A stretch of 64,000 bases of DNA from assembly GCF_902806685.2 (NCBI RefSeq), contig NC_048561.1:4091157-4155156 (forward strand), read 5' to 3'. Positions 18,401 through 29,400 of this stretch are shown here, piece by piece. How positions within the stretch are numbered: position 1 is the first letter of the stretch; the number at the start of each line of letters is the position of its first letter. The DNA comes from Maniola hyperantus (lineage: Eukaryota; Arthropoda; Insecta; Lepidoptera; Nymphalidae). The notes beneath the pieces were generated by a model. The model saw only the letters and a list, made by a program, of their open reading frames with translations, made no database searches and was not told where the DNA came from. Position numbers and translations under genes: made by a program.

Positions 18401-21400
18401 TTGAAATGTGTCATGACTGAAAAGATGCGGCTGAAAATCGGCTTTTTTGCGTTTTTAAGGTTCCAGTTCCATTCCAGCGAGGATATTTCCGACGGGTTGT
18501 ACACCGTTTCAAATATATTTTGTTCTAGTATACGGGCGTTACCCAGAAGTGCAGGCGAGCGACTTCGCAGCGGTACAAATAGACGGCGCCTACCGTCGCG
18601 TGTGGGACGCCGCCGTGGCAGCCCTATCGGTCGTCGAGACCAACGCCAGGGGAGTGCCAGGGCAGGCTGTGTTACATTGGGAAGTACTTTGGCCGGTGAG
18701 ATATAGATTCTGTTCTAGTATACGGGTGTTACCGAGAAGTGCAATAGTACAAATAGACGGTGCCTACCGTCGCGTATGGGACGCCGCAGTGGCAGCCAAA
18801 CGGTCGTCGAGACCAACGCCAAAATGTCTGACTCGCACTTGGTCGGTTTTTCAACAAGAATTTTGTTACAGAGACTATTCGCGAACCGCGACTACGTCTA
18901 CATAAGGCGACATAAAGAGTATGACATCAAAACAAAATCACCCGCACCTATCATTGAAGACAAACCCATCTATTCCACACCCGAAAATGTACACACGAAA
19001 GCGAAACTGAAATCTATAGAGATCTATGCGAGGGAGGGAGGCAGAGAGATCACTAACAAAGTGTACATCATAATCAGCAAGTCTTGTGAACATCCAGACG
19101 TGCCCGAGACCAGGAATGCTATACGGGTGTCCGAGTACTGGAGCCATATGGTTGTTAAGACTATGGAAGGCACGGAGAAGGTTAGTACTTGTAACTAAAT
19201 GGACATTATGATGAGCAAATTACGTGAACACCCATTTTATTATAATTTTGACTTTGACTTGCAGCCGGGTATGGAGTTTGTCCTGACATACTACGATGAG
19301 CCAGCAGTAGGGGGCATGCCGGGCGGAGTGACTGCCTGGGTGAGCAGTCGCGCCGCGCCGCAATACTTGGAGCAGATGAGACGGGCCGCGACCGACTACC
19401 GAGCCTGGGCCAAGGACAGAACCACGCAGGTTAGTACTGTCGGTAACTATGGGCTTGTACTGACATACTACGATGAGCCAGCAGTAGGGGGCATGCCGGA
19501 CGGAGTGACTGCCTGGGTGAGCAGTCGCGCCGCGCCGCAATACTTGGAGCAGATGAGACGCGCCGCGACCGACTACCGAGCCTGGGCCAAGGACAGAACC
19601 ACGCAGGTTAGTACTGTCGGTAGCTATGGGCTTGTACTGACATACTACGATGAGCCAGCAGTAGGGGGCATGCCGGGTGGAGTGACTGCCTGGGTGAGCA
19701 GTCGCGCCGCGCCGCAATACTTGGACTACCGAGCCTGGTAGTTTCTTCTGAAAGACTCCTTAGCTGACCTTTTGGTCTACTCCTACCCATTCAATACTAC
19801 TAAATATCTTAGGTACTAAGTATGATTGTGTTCTTTTCAGGAGTTTCCAGATTTCATCCCCTTTGGTCCAGACAAGGTCCAAAACGAGCTCGCTTTCCAG
19901 ATACAGGAGCAAGATATGGAGGTATGAACAAGTATTTTGCAACTAATAATAATCATCATCATGATCAACCCATCGCCGGCTCACTACAGAGCACGGGTCT
20001 CCTCTCAGAGTGAGAAGGGTCTGGCTATAGTCTACCACGCTGGCCATGTGCAAGATTGGTAGACTTCACACGCCTTTGAGAACATTATGGAGAACTCTCA
20101 GGCATGCAGGTTTCCTCACGATGTTTTCCTTCACTGTTAAAGCAAGTGATATTTAATTGCTTAAAACGCACATAACTACGAAAAGTTGGAGGTACGTGCC
20201 CGGGATCGAACCCCCGATCTCCGATTAGAAGCCGGACGTCCTAAACACTAGGCTTATAAAGACTTATTACTGAAAAAAAGAAATTTACAATATTTTTTAA
20301 AATTCGTTAGTGTTTTACCTACACTTCAAGGAAATTACTAAATAAATTACTGGCAGTAAGCGAGACCGTGGCCGAGTGGTCAAGGCATCGGGCGCGAACC
20401 CAGAAGATGCAGGTTCGATTCCTGCCGGTTACGCAATTTTTGATATGTATTTAAAATTATTTAGAAATTTACAATATTATTTCATTTACAATTTTAAATG
20501 TGTAATTTTTTTTTTTTTTACATTAGATACATGCTTTGCCGTCAGTCAGTTTTTGCTTTTATATATATATATATATAGATTTTTTTTATTTACAGTCGTC
20601 GAAACAGGGGCCCGAATTAGAGAACAGTATAGCGACCCGCGATCAAAGCTCGCAAACCGACGAGATTCTCCTACAAAACTATACACCCGTCAAAAAAGAA
20701 GTCCCAAATGACAGTGGAAACTCGACAGAATCAAACGAAGATCATACAGAACTGAAGAGCGGAGATGGAGAAATCAAATCTGAAGTTTTTCATGAAGGAA
20801 AGAAAACTACAGAACTTAATGAGGGTAGTAAAAGTGATGATGGTAAAAGTGGTGATAAGAAGAATGGTGATGGAAAGGTGAATAGAACTGGTGATAAGGA
20901 ATCGGTGAAGGTTGATGAGAAGACTTCGAGTGGTGATGGAAAGGTATGCTGTTAATTTAAAAAAAAATTAAAACTAGATTATGCCCCGCGACTGCGTGGA
21001 TTTATGTTTTTTTTAAACCCGTGGGTAGTCTTTGATTTTCCGGGATAAAAAGCTTATATCCTGTTAGAATGAAAACCACTTTGATATACTTTAACTAGTT
21101 TTAATCACTGTTTCTTATTTAATTAATTTACAAATCAGTACAACGCACTATTCCTCGTCTAAGCGTCACCATAGAGTGTAGAGTATATCCGAAACCATAG
21201 TCTCTCGGAGAATGTCAGAGGGTGCTAGGCCGTGTGCAGACTATCAACATTATTCATCTAACACACTAATCAACAATCCACCTAACCTTCCCCGGATCGT
21301 AAGCTAACTCTGTACCAAATTTCATCAAAATCTGTTTAACCGTTGGGCCGTGAAAAGCTAGCACACAGACAGACACATTTTATTATACTACAGCATTTAA

Positions 21401-21568
21401 AATATTAGTATGGATTGATATCGCCTTATTCTTTATCGCTACTTTTTTTTGTAGGAATCAAAGGAGTCAAAGGAAGAAAAAGAAAAAGAGAGTGACAAAA
21501 CTCCTGTAGAAGAAGAGAACAATGGCGGATGGTGGCGCTATTTATATCCTTTCTACTATTTCGTATGA
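15401..21568 (+). CDS. STARD7: STARD7-like START-domain lipid transfer protein
   Basis: Predicted to carry phosphatidylcholine, probably to mitochondria, as STARD7 does. Exons: 15401-15652, 15869-15984, 16819-16940, 18529-18695, 18872-19180, 19265-19429, 19841-19921, 20596-20943 and 21455-21568. All are GT-AG, phases agree, and they give 557 residues. The N-terminus (1-84) is rich in Arg/Lys and hydrophobic residues, fitting a mitochondrial leader. Exon 2 adds YCTSCGK and RYCVC, a possible metal site. The START fold spans about 145-385: LYAYKVYGRYP, RRVWDAAV, VLHWEVLWP, NRDYVYIRR, EHPDVPETR, VLTYYDEP, YLEQMRRAA. There is an insert of about 40 residues after YVYIRR. The tail (405-557) is charged, low-complexity, and ends in an aromatic patch (GGWWRYLYPFYYFV). 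It is longer than human STARD7 (about 370). The start is the first ATG in the open frame. STARD2/PCTP is the alternative, but the leader favours STARD7. Confidence 0.88.
15996..16043 (+). pseudogene. Duplicate of the STARD7 exon 2 start
   Basis: TGCAGGCGTTGCTGTCAGAT onward repeats the acceptor and first 40 bases of exon 2 (15862-15907) with two changes, only 11 bp after the exon 2 donor. It then runs into unrelated DNA, so it can act only as a decoy acceptor. Confidence 0.85.
16080..16765 (+). mobile_element. Non-LTR retrotransposon 3' end (truncated)
   Basis: The frame at 16171-16440 encodes a reverse-transcriptase C-terminus (RTRHTRLLNVPKSNSNYAQN, then IPRLVRTYN), typical of insect Jockey/CR1-like ORF2 ends. 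It is followed by a CA-rich stretch (16480-16570) and an (AAAATA)n tail ending at about 16765. It is 5'-truncated, as such insertions usually are, and lies in STARD7 intron 2. Confidence 0.75.
17440..18180 (+). repeat. Dispersed repeat family B, split copy
   Basis: The first part, 17440-17770 (GGTTCCGTACCTCAAAAGG, (CTGT)n, TAGAATCATGCAATTTGGC), and the last part, 18085-18180 (AAAATACGATTGTAATATGG to GCACTTGGCCGG), are separated by an AT-rich insertion of about 310 bp. It lies in STARD7 intron 3. Confidence 0.8.
18711..18830 (+). pseudogene. Partial duplicate of STARD7 exon 4
   Basis: TTCTGTTCTAGTATACGGG repeats the acceptor and start of exon 4, but the codons for ASDFAA are deleted and later bases differ. 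It then fuses into a repeat-like GACTCGCACTTGGTCGG. It lacks a donor. It sits 15 bp after the true exon 4 donor, so it could compete as an acceptor. Confidence 0.85.
19440..19740 (+). repeat. In-frame tandem copies of STARD7 exon 6
   Basis: Copies 2 (19453-19606) and 3 (19630-19740) follow exon 6 with an exact 177-bp period (59 codons), starting from CTGACATACTACG at 19283, 19460 and 19637. Differences are a handful of bases. Copy 2 keeps the donor CAG|GTTAGT at 19606. Neither later copy has an acceptor, but the frame reads straight through copy 1 into copy 2, so skipping the first donor would add 59 residues in frame. Copy 3 is internally deleted and ends in TAG. Confidence 0.93.
19955..20265 (-). 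mobile_element. tRNA-derived SINE family D, copy 1
   Basis: On the minus strand it opens with a tRNA-like head (GCCTAGTGTTTAGGACGTCC and the B box GGTTCGATCCC), followed by the body (CCATAATGTTCTCAAAGG, GACCCGTGCTCTGTAGTG) and a (GAT)n tail. A second copy is at 45185-45525. It lies in STARD7 intron 7. Confidence 0.85.
20358..20432 (+). tRNA. tRNA-like sequence, probably a pseudogene or SINE head
   Basis: It has a good A box (TGGCCGAGTGG) and B box (GGTTCGATTCC), a T stem/loop (GCAGGTTCGATTCCTGC) and downstream T runs. The anticodon arm is poor: the loop CGCGAAC lacks U33. The acceptor ends (GAGACCG and CGGTTAC) mispair. It is unlikely to be a working tRNA. It lies in STARD7 intron 7. Confidence 0.5.
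20973..21418 (+). repeat. Dispersed repeat family A, split copy
   Basis: The first half is at 20973-21062 (GATTATGCCCCGCGACTGCG, TTCCGGGATAAAAAGC) and the second at 21285-21418 (CTAACTCTGTACCAAATTTC to ATTAGTATGGATTG). About 220 bp of unrelated DNA lies between. It lies in STARD7 intron 8. Confidence 0.75.
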
Positions 21569-21624
21569 CCCACCAAACTAAGTGTCGGGTCACACTAGAG
21601 ACGTTTCAGTCGCATTTTATTAAA

Positions 21625-21820
21625 AAAATAGTACAGTGCGCAGCAGAAAGTAATTTACATCGGCCTTTAGAATGATATTACGGCTTTGTAGAGCGTTGTC
21701 TCTGTCAATCATACCTATATGACGTTTTGTCGGTCTCAACGACAGAGACAATGCTCTGCAAATGTGCTATCTCCTTCTAAAGGTCGATGTACATTATTTT
21801 CTGCCGCGTACTGTACTAGG
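21625..21820. mobile_element. Foldback MITE family H, copy 2
   Basis: The left arm GCAGCAGAAAGTAATTTACATC pairs with the right arm GATGTACATTATTTTCTGCC, and inner arms around TTGTCTCTGTC and GACAGAGACAATGC also pair. It is about 190 bp with no ORF. It starts just after the STARD7 stop codon, so it may lie in the 3' UTR. Confidence 0.8.
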
Positions 21821-22119
21821 TTACCTCACTGGCGTAGTGGTGAATACGGTGAGGTCTTATACGTGGGAGTTAGCGGATTCGATTCCCTAGCTAGCTTCGA
21901 CTGAGTTAGCGAATCAGTAGGCTGTTGAGGTCGCAGTCAAGGGCTAATTTGTAATCGGTATAGAAAAAGGTACCAGTTATACGCAAATTAGTGTCAGATC
22001 ATACTAGCGACTTTCCCATACCAAGATACACGACAAAAACATTTTATAATATCTTTATTCTAGTCTGAAAATCCTTTTTGTGAAGGTGTATGTTATAAAA
22101 TAACAATATCCCTGTTATA

Positions 22120-22530
22120 AAAACCGGTCAAGTGCAACGAGGGTTCCATACCACAGTCGTATTTTTATGACATTTTGCACGATAATTCAAAAACTATGAT
22201 GCATAAAAAGAAATAAAAATCTGTTTTAGTATGTACAGGTGAAGACCTTTCATATGTTACCCCACTTGATTTAGTCTCTCACTTCGAAAGTTGAAAATAC
22301 TAATGATTACTTCATGACCACAATTTAATTTTTTTTGTGTGATCTAACCCTAAATTCACGGTTTTCAGATTTTTCCCCAAATGTCAGCTATAAGATCTAC
22401 CTACCTGCCAAATTTCATGATTCTAGGTCAACGGGAAGTACCCTGTAGGTTTCTTGACAGACAGACAGACAACAAAGTGATCCTATAAGGGTTCCGTTTT
22501 TCTTTTTGAGGTACGGAACCCTAAAAACCT
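22120..22530 (-). repeat. Dispersed repeat family B, copy
   Basis: Near complete on the minus strand: GGTTCCGTACCTCAAAAAGA, (GTCT)n, CCTACAGGGTACTTCCCG, ending in the GGAACCCTCGTTGCACTTGA region. Confidence 0.85.
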
Positions 22531-22599
22531 ACATGTTTGTAGGCCCAGTGATTTCACTTGAATTAAATGAATTCATAGAATGATCGTTACTTTTTATGG

Positions 22600-22745
22600 C
22601 TAGTTCTTTGGTACATAATCTTTAAACTAAAATGACAAGGGGTCTAAATGTATGGCGATCCCTTTCATAATGCTCCCCATGGAAAAGGATAGCACTAGAT
22701 TTAGACCAGTCAGGTTAGTTTAGAAATAGTGTACAGCAGAATTAG
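22600..22745. mobile_element. MITE family F, copy 5
   Basis: A diverged copy with TTTAAACTAAAATGACA near the left end, the GGAAAAGGATAGC core and GTGTACAGCAGAATTAGC at the right end. Confidence 0.8.
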
Positions 22746-22764
22746 CGACTATTACGTTATCTAT

Positions 22765-22925
22765 TAGTCCGCGACAGGTTGAGATGGCAATGGGGGTATG
22801 AGGTGGGACACCCCGCACACCCGCCCGTCACCCACGCTCGCTCGCACAGGGTTAACGCGGGGGTAGTGCCGGTGTGAACGGCGTTCCCTCCCCGATTGCC
22901 ATCTCGACCTGTCGCGTGCTATAGT
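22765..22925. mobile_element. GC-rich foldback MITE family G, copy 4 (best preserved)
   Basis: TAGTCCGCGACAGGTTGAGA at the left pairs with ATCTCGACCTGTCGCGTGCT at the right, giving terminal inverted repeats of about 30 bp. The GC-rich centre holds CCGCCCGTCACCCACGC. Confidence 0.85.
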
Positions 22926-23177
22926 TAGTGTGTGTAGTATATTAATTTACCAGACAAAATCGTATACTTATGCGACTTTTTGTCAAGCGATGTGTCGATA
23001 GTATGACTTTACACTTATGGTGGTATGATTTTTTTAGTTATAACTTTTGACTCGAACTCTAAGTAAGAAATTATTAAACTCTATTTAATATACCTATCTT
23101 ATATTTAATAGGTAATATAATCTAGTCTATTTGAGTTGAATTTTTATCTGTAGTTATTCTATAAATAGAACAAATCA

Positions 23178-23640
23178 CACTCCTCGATCAAAACTGTTTC
23201 AACTCAGAAAACACTTCTTAGCAACTAGGAAAAATTGTTTTTTTTTTAATCTACAGAAGGTATAATATATACTTTATAAAAAGGACTAGATTATGCCCGC
23301 GTCTTAGTCCGCGTGGACTACACAAATTTCAAACCCCTATTTTACCCCCCTTAGGGGTTGAATTTTTTCTTAGCGGATGCCTACGTCATAATAGCTATCC
23401 GCATGCCAAATTTCAGCCCGATCTGTCCAGTAGTTTGAGCTGTGCGTTGATAGATCAGTCAGTCAGTCACCTTTTCCTTTTATATATTTAGATTTAGAAG
23501 AAATTACTGTGCTTTGAATTTACATAAAGCATAGTTACAATAGATCGTTCAGATAATCGAGTCTGAGATCGGAAACTGAGGTTATGTGAAAAGCCAAGGG
23601 TTTTTGAGTTGAAACAGTTTTGATCTAGGAGCGCGAAATG
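23178..23640. mobile_element. MITE with a nested family A relative
   Basis: ATCAAAACTGTTTCAACTCA at 23188 and its inverse at about 23607-23632 form a terminal inverted repeat. The interior is filled by the repeat at 23285-23495, so a short MITE was later hit by that repeat. Confidence 0.7.
23285..23495 (+). repeat. Dispersed repeat family A, subtype 2
   Basis: It starts ACTAGATTATGCCCGCGTC and then differs from the reference copy: AAACCCCTATTTTACCCCC, CAGTAGTTTGAGCTGTGCG, (GTCA)n, TTTTATATATTTAGA. The same subtype is at 26033-26245 and 26953-27142. Confidence 0.85.
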
Positions 23641-23679
23641 TTAAGACATGTTCTCGTTGCAATAATTCTACTAACTCTT

Positions 23680-23825
23680 ACAGCGATCACGCACTCATCC
23701 GATCCTAATCCGTGAAAATACGGATATAAAAAATTTCTACGTCATGTCATAAGCTACCATACAAAACAAAATGGGACGTATTTGCACGGACTCGGATCGG
23801 ATGAGTGCGTAACCGCCGTTAGGAG
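23680..23825. mobile_element. Foldback MITE, single copy here
   Basis: GATCACGCACTCATCCGATCC at 23686 and GGATCGGATGAGTGCGTAACC at 23795 are inverted copies. It is about 145 bp with no ORF. Confidence 0.8.
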
Positions 23826-23999
23826 TGCCGTCCGATTTAAAATTTATGAAGTTTTAATAGGATCATTTGATATTTAAGTTAGAAACAGATTCCACGACTA
23901 CTCGTACGAAGCAATTTGCTTCCTCGTTTCTAATACCCAGTGCTAATATGAAATTCCCTTCCGGCTTCGAGTTTCCCCACTAGATATTCAGGGTGCGCT

Positions 24000-24115
24000 G
24001 GCAAAAACGTAGACAGGTGATAGCTCTGATGATTACTGATATGACACCACAAAAATAACGCGGAAAAATATATAAAAAAATCCTATAATTTTGTAAAAGT
24101 TTACGATATATTGCA
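24000..24115 (+). repeat. Dispersed repeat J, copy 1
   Basis: CGCTGGCAAAAACG through GATAGCTCTGATGATTACTG to TTACGATATATTGC is matched closely by 38290-38425. About 24115-25200 holds no gene I can support, only AT-rich sequence and a family B tail scrap near 24660-24705. Confidence 0.75.
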
Positions 24116-25368
24116 TATAAAACATCTGACTGTCAACGAACTCACTCGGAGTCAATACAGCATCGTAGGCGGGGCACTGACCCGAGTTTTGCACACTATA
24201 CGTTGCGGGTTTGAAAAATACTAAGTCTCTAAAACTAGTTATTGGAATTGGATTGTGTTTAGGTAGTAAAACAATAACGCTAAATTTTTGCTAGTGTTCT
24301 GGTTATAACCTGTAAATGAAATTCCGTTCAGTCAGTTTATCGTTTTATATATTAGAATAAAAGAATAATAATTAATATGAAATTTGTATTTCATAAGTCG
24401 TTATTTTAATTTATATGTACTAGTGCAATAATGTATTGTTTTTATACAGAGTGATGTTTTGGGAGCGTGCAAAGAAATGCAAAATCAAACTAAAAAAAAA
24501 ACTCACATGACCTATTTTTGTTTAGTTTAATTTAGGGTTGTAGAGAGTTGAAATATTCACAGAATGTGTATTCCTATTGCCGCTATGGCAACAAATTATA
24601 AAAATTTCAAATGGTTTACCATGAAAATTAAATTGTGTTATTTCTTGTATGACGGTACGGAATCCTTTGTATGCGAGTCTGACTCGCACTTGGCCGATTT
24701 TTTTAACTTTCCGCTCTCAAAATAATACGCTGTGTACGCTTATAGCATTTACAGAGAGTTTTAAAAAATATTCCCATATTTTTTTTTGTGTGTGCGTGTG
24801 TGTTTTTGTGTAAGCAGAGAGATGTTATATTACTAGAGAGGCAAATATTATATTTCAGTGAAGTGAAAAAATCTATGAACTAATTTGTGGGTTAGCTAAG
24901 ACGAGATACAAGTAATTTTTTTTTTTTTAAATTGTCAAATTAGATCAATGCCAAAAGTATCACAGCTTAACAATCATACAGTTAAGGTCGCCACAAATTG
25001 ATGAAAATTTGTGCGAAGAGTTTGGGACTACTTTTGACCAACCTCTATAGTCAAAAGTACTTTTGGCTTTAGTCAAAAGTAATTTTGGCTGTTTGTATAG
25101 TTAAAATAGTTTTGATCCGGCAAGAATTATGACTGTAAAAATTGCACTGATACCGATATTATTAACAGACATAGAAGTTAGAACCGATACCAATTTTTAA
25201 TTAATAACTAGCTTTTTCCCGCGACTTCGTCCGCGTTCTATCTCAGTGAAAGAATTTTCAGAATTGAATATTTAGTTCCAAAGATTAGCTCCTACAATGA
25301 AACTTGCAAACTTTAGCTCTGTGTAGGATTAGTGTAGATAAAGCACGACTGGTGTGCACTGTGCACCC

Positions 25369-25535
25369 GTACAGTGCGACAAGGCTATCTTGGCGCGTGG
25401 CGAAAATCGGAACTAACTTTGCCGTCAAGTGTCCCCTTTGTTCTTGTTTGAGTATTCTAAGGATTTCTGCCACAGCGCCCCCCTGTCAATGTCATTCAAG
25501 TGCCAAGAGAGCCTTGTCGCACTGTACAACAGTTC
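25369..25535. mobile_element. Foldback MITE with TACAGTGCGACAAGGC ends
   Basis: GTACAGTGCGACAAGGCTAT at the left matches in inverted orientation AGCCTTGTCGCACTGTAC at the right. It is about 165 bp. The frames over it are incidental. Confidence 0.85.
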
Positions 25536-26032
25536 AGGCCATAGATAATGTACACTCTAGTAACACTCCACCTCTCTGTGTGTAGGTATGTAGATAAAAT
25601 GTAAATAATAATATACTGTATAGATTGTTGTTTATTGAAGTAATAGTTCAAATCAATTATATAATTAATAATGATTATTGTTAATAAAATTATAATATTT
25701 TTAAATCGTGTCATTCAGTTTATTATGATTTTTATGAATCACTAATGCTTTAAATTTTCGAAGATACCTAATACAATTTAAATTGTATTTAAAACCAAAT
25801 TAGGTAACTTTACACTTCTTTTGTAAGGAAAAGACAGTTTTTGCCTATGTTTTTTTTTAAATTTTTGGTGTATGACGTTTTCATTATAAGAATTAGGAGG
25901 ATTTTAAAGTACCAGTCCTACGAGAATCCATGCCTGAGGTAATGTTAAGTGTTTTTTTCGAAAATAAGAAAATACAATGTATTTTATACCAAATTATGTA
26001 ATCACTAGTTAGTCGAGTGAATATAATTAAAC

Positions 26033-26245
26033 TAGCTTATGCTCGCGACTTCGTCTGCGTGGACTACACAAATTTCAAACCCCTATTTCATCCCCTTAGG
26101 GGGTGAATTTTCAAAAATACTTTCTTAGCGGATGCCTACATCGTAATAGCTCTGCATGCCAAATTTCAGCCAGATCCGTCCAGTAGTTTGAGCTGTGCGT
26201 TGATAGATCAGTCAGTCAGTCACCTTTTCGTTTTATATATTTAGA
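26033..26245 (+). repeat. Dispersed repeat family A, subtype 2
   Basis: CTAGCTTATGCTCGCGACTT to TTTTATATATTTAGAC. It is very similar to 23285-23495. Confidence 0.85.
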
Positions 26246-26246
26246 C

Positions 26247-26322
26247 AACTAGTGAGATCGTTGCTTCTGGTCGTGCCGTCATTTGTATGCCCAATACCAA
26301 CAGTACATGCCCGCTGTTTGGT
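26247..26322 (-). pseudogene. Partial duplicate of the terminal exon of the unknown gene
   Basis: About 70 bp repeat, with about 80 % identity, the 3' half of the exon at 26466-26588 (shared TGCCGTCATTTGTATGCCC-type text on the plus strand). The frame is not kept. It lies 150 bp beyond the proposed stop. Confidence 0.65.
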
Positions 26323-26465
26323 TTGTTGGACTATTTTCCTACCTACTCGCTTTACGCTTATTTTGGAGTGAAGAATAAAAAATCGAAAATAATTATAAAA
26401 TGTATAATCAATACCAAATTAAAGATACCTAATAATATCTTAGTTAGTATAATTAATAATATGAA

Positions 26466-29400
26466 TTAGTTGACAAAGAACTCGTTGGATCGTTGATTCT
26501 GGTTGTGCCGCCATTTGCATGCCCAATTCCAGCATGACATGCCCGCCCAAGGCTCGTCCGTGTAGAACACCTGCCCGTTCTGGTACATCTGTGGAAGATT
26601 TACGTCATGCACTTAGTCATTAAAAAATTCAAAAGTACCCTCTTCTTTTTTGTCACTATTATTTTTGTCGAACTTAATCAATAATTAAGTATGGTGAAAA
26701 ATTGATTTATATGTCTGAAAAAGTATCAAATTTTAAGAGAAATTAAACACGCCGTCCAGAATCCAGACAGTGAAAAAACCCCACATGGTTTGAAATGCTA
26801 TTGTACATTATAAAATATCTAATGAACGGGGGTTCCTCGTGGTCCTACTAGTAGGATAATTTAGTAGATGCAAAATAAAACAGCGGTTTTTATTTATTTT
26901 GTTGAATGCATGAACGAAGAAACTAGAAAGCTTTTTTATTTTATTTTATTACTAGCTTGGGCTCGCGACTTCATCCGCGTTGACTGCACAGTTTTAATTC
27001 ACCCCCCTAGGAGTTGAATTTCCAAAATTCAATTCTTATCTAAATCAACCTGCATGCCAAATTTCTGCCCAATCCGTCCAGTGTGAACTGTGCGTTGATA
27101 GATCAGTTTCAGTCAGGCAGTCAGCTTTTCCTTTTATAATATACTAGATGATGCCCGCGACTTCGTCCGCGTGGATTTCGGTTTTTTAATCCTGTGGGAA
27201 CTCTTCAATTTTCCGGGATAAAAAGTAGCATATGTCCTTCCCCGGGATGCAAGCTATCTCTGTACCAAATTTCGTCAAAATCGGTTGAACGGTTGAGCCG
27301 TGAAAAGCTAGCAGACAGACACACACACTTTCGCATTTATAATATTAGTATGGATAATTTTTGCAGGTGATTGAATTTTTGTGCTTTTTATGCCATTCGA
27401 TGAGTCACAGTGATTGAGATGTTTACAATGTTACCCGTGATGATTGTACCCGTTTCTGCTGTATTCTACAGTCTATGTCATCTGTGGTCTTTTTTTGTCT
27501 TGCTTTTTGAATTTCGAATTTTCAAGTTGGCTGTCAAGTGTCAAGAAAGCATTTATTTTAAAACAACATGGCGTCAGAAACTCAGAAGTCGAACCGTGCT
27601 GAACAGTAAATTAAAATTAAATGATATAATTTCATTGGCGAAAGCCCAATAACATTCATTTTAAAACGGTTTAATTAGTTGGATTAGACAGTGCTTTGAA
27701 TCATAAATTCCTAACTATGTGCCTGGATAAAAATCACGTCGTGTCGGCGAGCGCGTGCTTCGTCCATTTTCAAGAGGTACCTGTAATACTCGTACGTAAT
27801 ATTTGAAGCATCAAACATTTCGAAAGCAGATATAGCCAATGCAGTGCTACACAGTGGAAAAATCGGTGGCCAAGCTTCCAAAATATGTTCTTGCTAGCCA
27901 CAAACCAAGAGATCGCATAGGACACACGTAAGATGGCCATACTTCTACCACTTCTACACACAGTTTGAGAGGAAGGTTGAATTCTATAATTCTTTCAACC
28001 TACAACTGGACATAATAACGCTGACCGAGGTAAAAACTAAGTTCGACAATCAAATTGAACTACAAAATAATTACCATGTCTTTTCCACAAGGTTCCAAGA
28101 AAGCCGAGGAAACCATAGATTGCTGCAACAGTGACTTACAAAACATCTAAAATAAGTGTGATTTTGGAAAAGAGGTATTATTTAATGTCAAACAGAGGTT
28201 ACTTATACCCATAACCTTACTTTGGAAAGAATGATCCTCCTTGCAAACAGTCATTATAGTGTAACCGAACACATTATATTGATAGTACCTACACAAAGTT
28301 ATAATACTGTTATGGACAAACAGATCACAATACAGATACAGAGGTGCAGCGAGTAAAATATGCCTCATAGTCAGTACAAGTCAACTCTTCAAGGAAATGC
28401 AGTTTAGTCCATATCGTCAGCGTAGAGGCAATAATATTTGGATGGTGTGACCAACACTATCACTTCAAATATCCAGCTCAAAGAGTTGAGTGCAATTTGT
28501 GTAATCATCGCAACCACTTTTGAAAATTGTGTTACTATAACAAAAATAACAGAAAAGAGTCAATATACAACTCTACAGAACAGATGTCTAACACTTAACA
28601 TTGTTTATTCAGGAATGGTAACAAATATCAGTGATTCTTCAAACTCTACCAAATATTGGTATCTCAGCTTGTTTTTAATAATGTAGATGTCAAATGCATA
28701 TTAGATTCTGGCTATGATATAAATATTACATCCAGTAATATGTAATACATCAAAATTCAAGCCAATGTGAAATGTTTTGATGGGTTGTCGATTGAGATTT
28801 CGACTAGAATCTCCCATCTGTTCTGACAGGTGAAAGTTGTATGTACATTGATCTGATTTATCTCGTAAACTTATTACATTTTGATATGGAGTCATTCACA
28901 GTGTTGTCTAAGAGTTCTGCGTGTCATAGTATCTATGGTCATGTCAAATTTTTTTTTATATAGCAGTCAGTTTTTAGTATGTCATGTTGATTCATTTGCT
29001 AGTGTCTCGCAAACTGATTTTTACATTTAAATATGGAGTAGTTGGTTTCAACTTTTATGAGTTCTGCATGTCATATTATGCTCACAATTTCATACCAAAG
29101 GAAACCAAAAATCAAACTACTGAAAACCAGTACAAAAAAAGACCTTCCCAAACAGATGCAAAATTCCCATCGAAGTATCCATTGATAATTTCGACAGGAA
29201 TCTTGCAACTGTTCTGAGAGGTGAAAGTTGTTAGTATGTCTGTTGATCTGATTTATCATATCCCGCAAACTACTTCTTAAATTTTGATATCGTTGGTTGG
29301 TCATGTCAAATGACAAAAAATGACAACAGTCAAGTGAAAACTGGTTCAAATAAATAAAAAGTTAAACAATATGGAGTTGTCAGTTTTCTTCGAGTTCTGC

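Noticed and set aside
18401..18706. Open frame with GRRRGSPIGRRDQRQG sequence as a gene
   Set aside because: It is an out-of-frame shadow of STARD7 exon 4 plus intron.
19220..19717. Minus-strand 165-codon frame with repeated HPGSHS units
   Set aside because: It is the antisense shadow of the triplicated STARD7 exon 6.
20358..20432. Functional tRNA gene
   Set aside because: A and B boxes are good, but U33 is missing and the acceptor stem mispairs, so only a tRNA-like call is kept.
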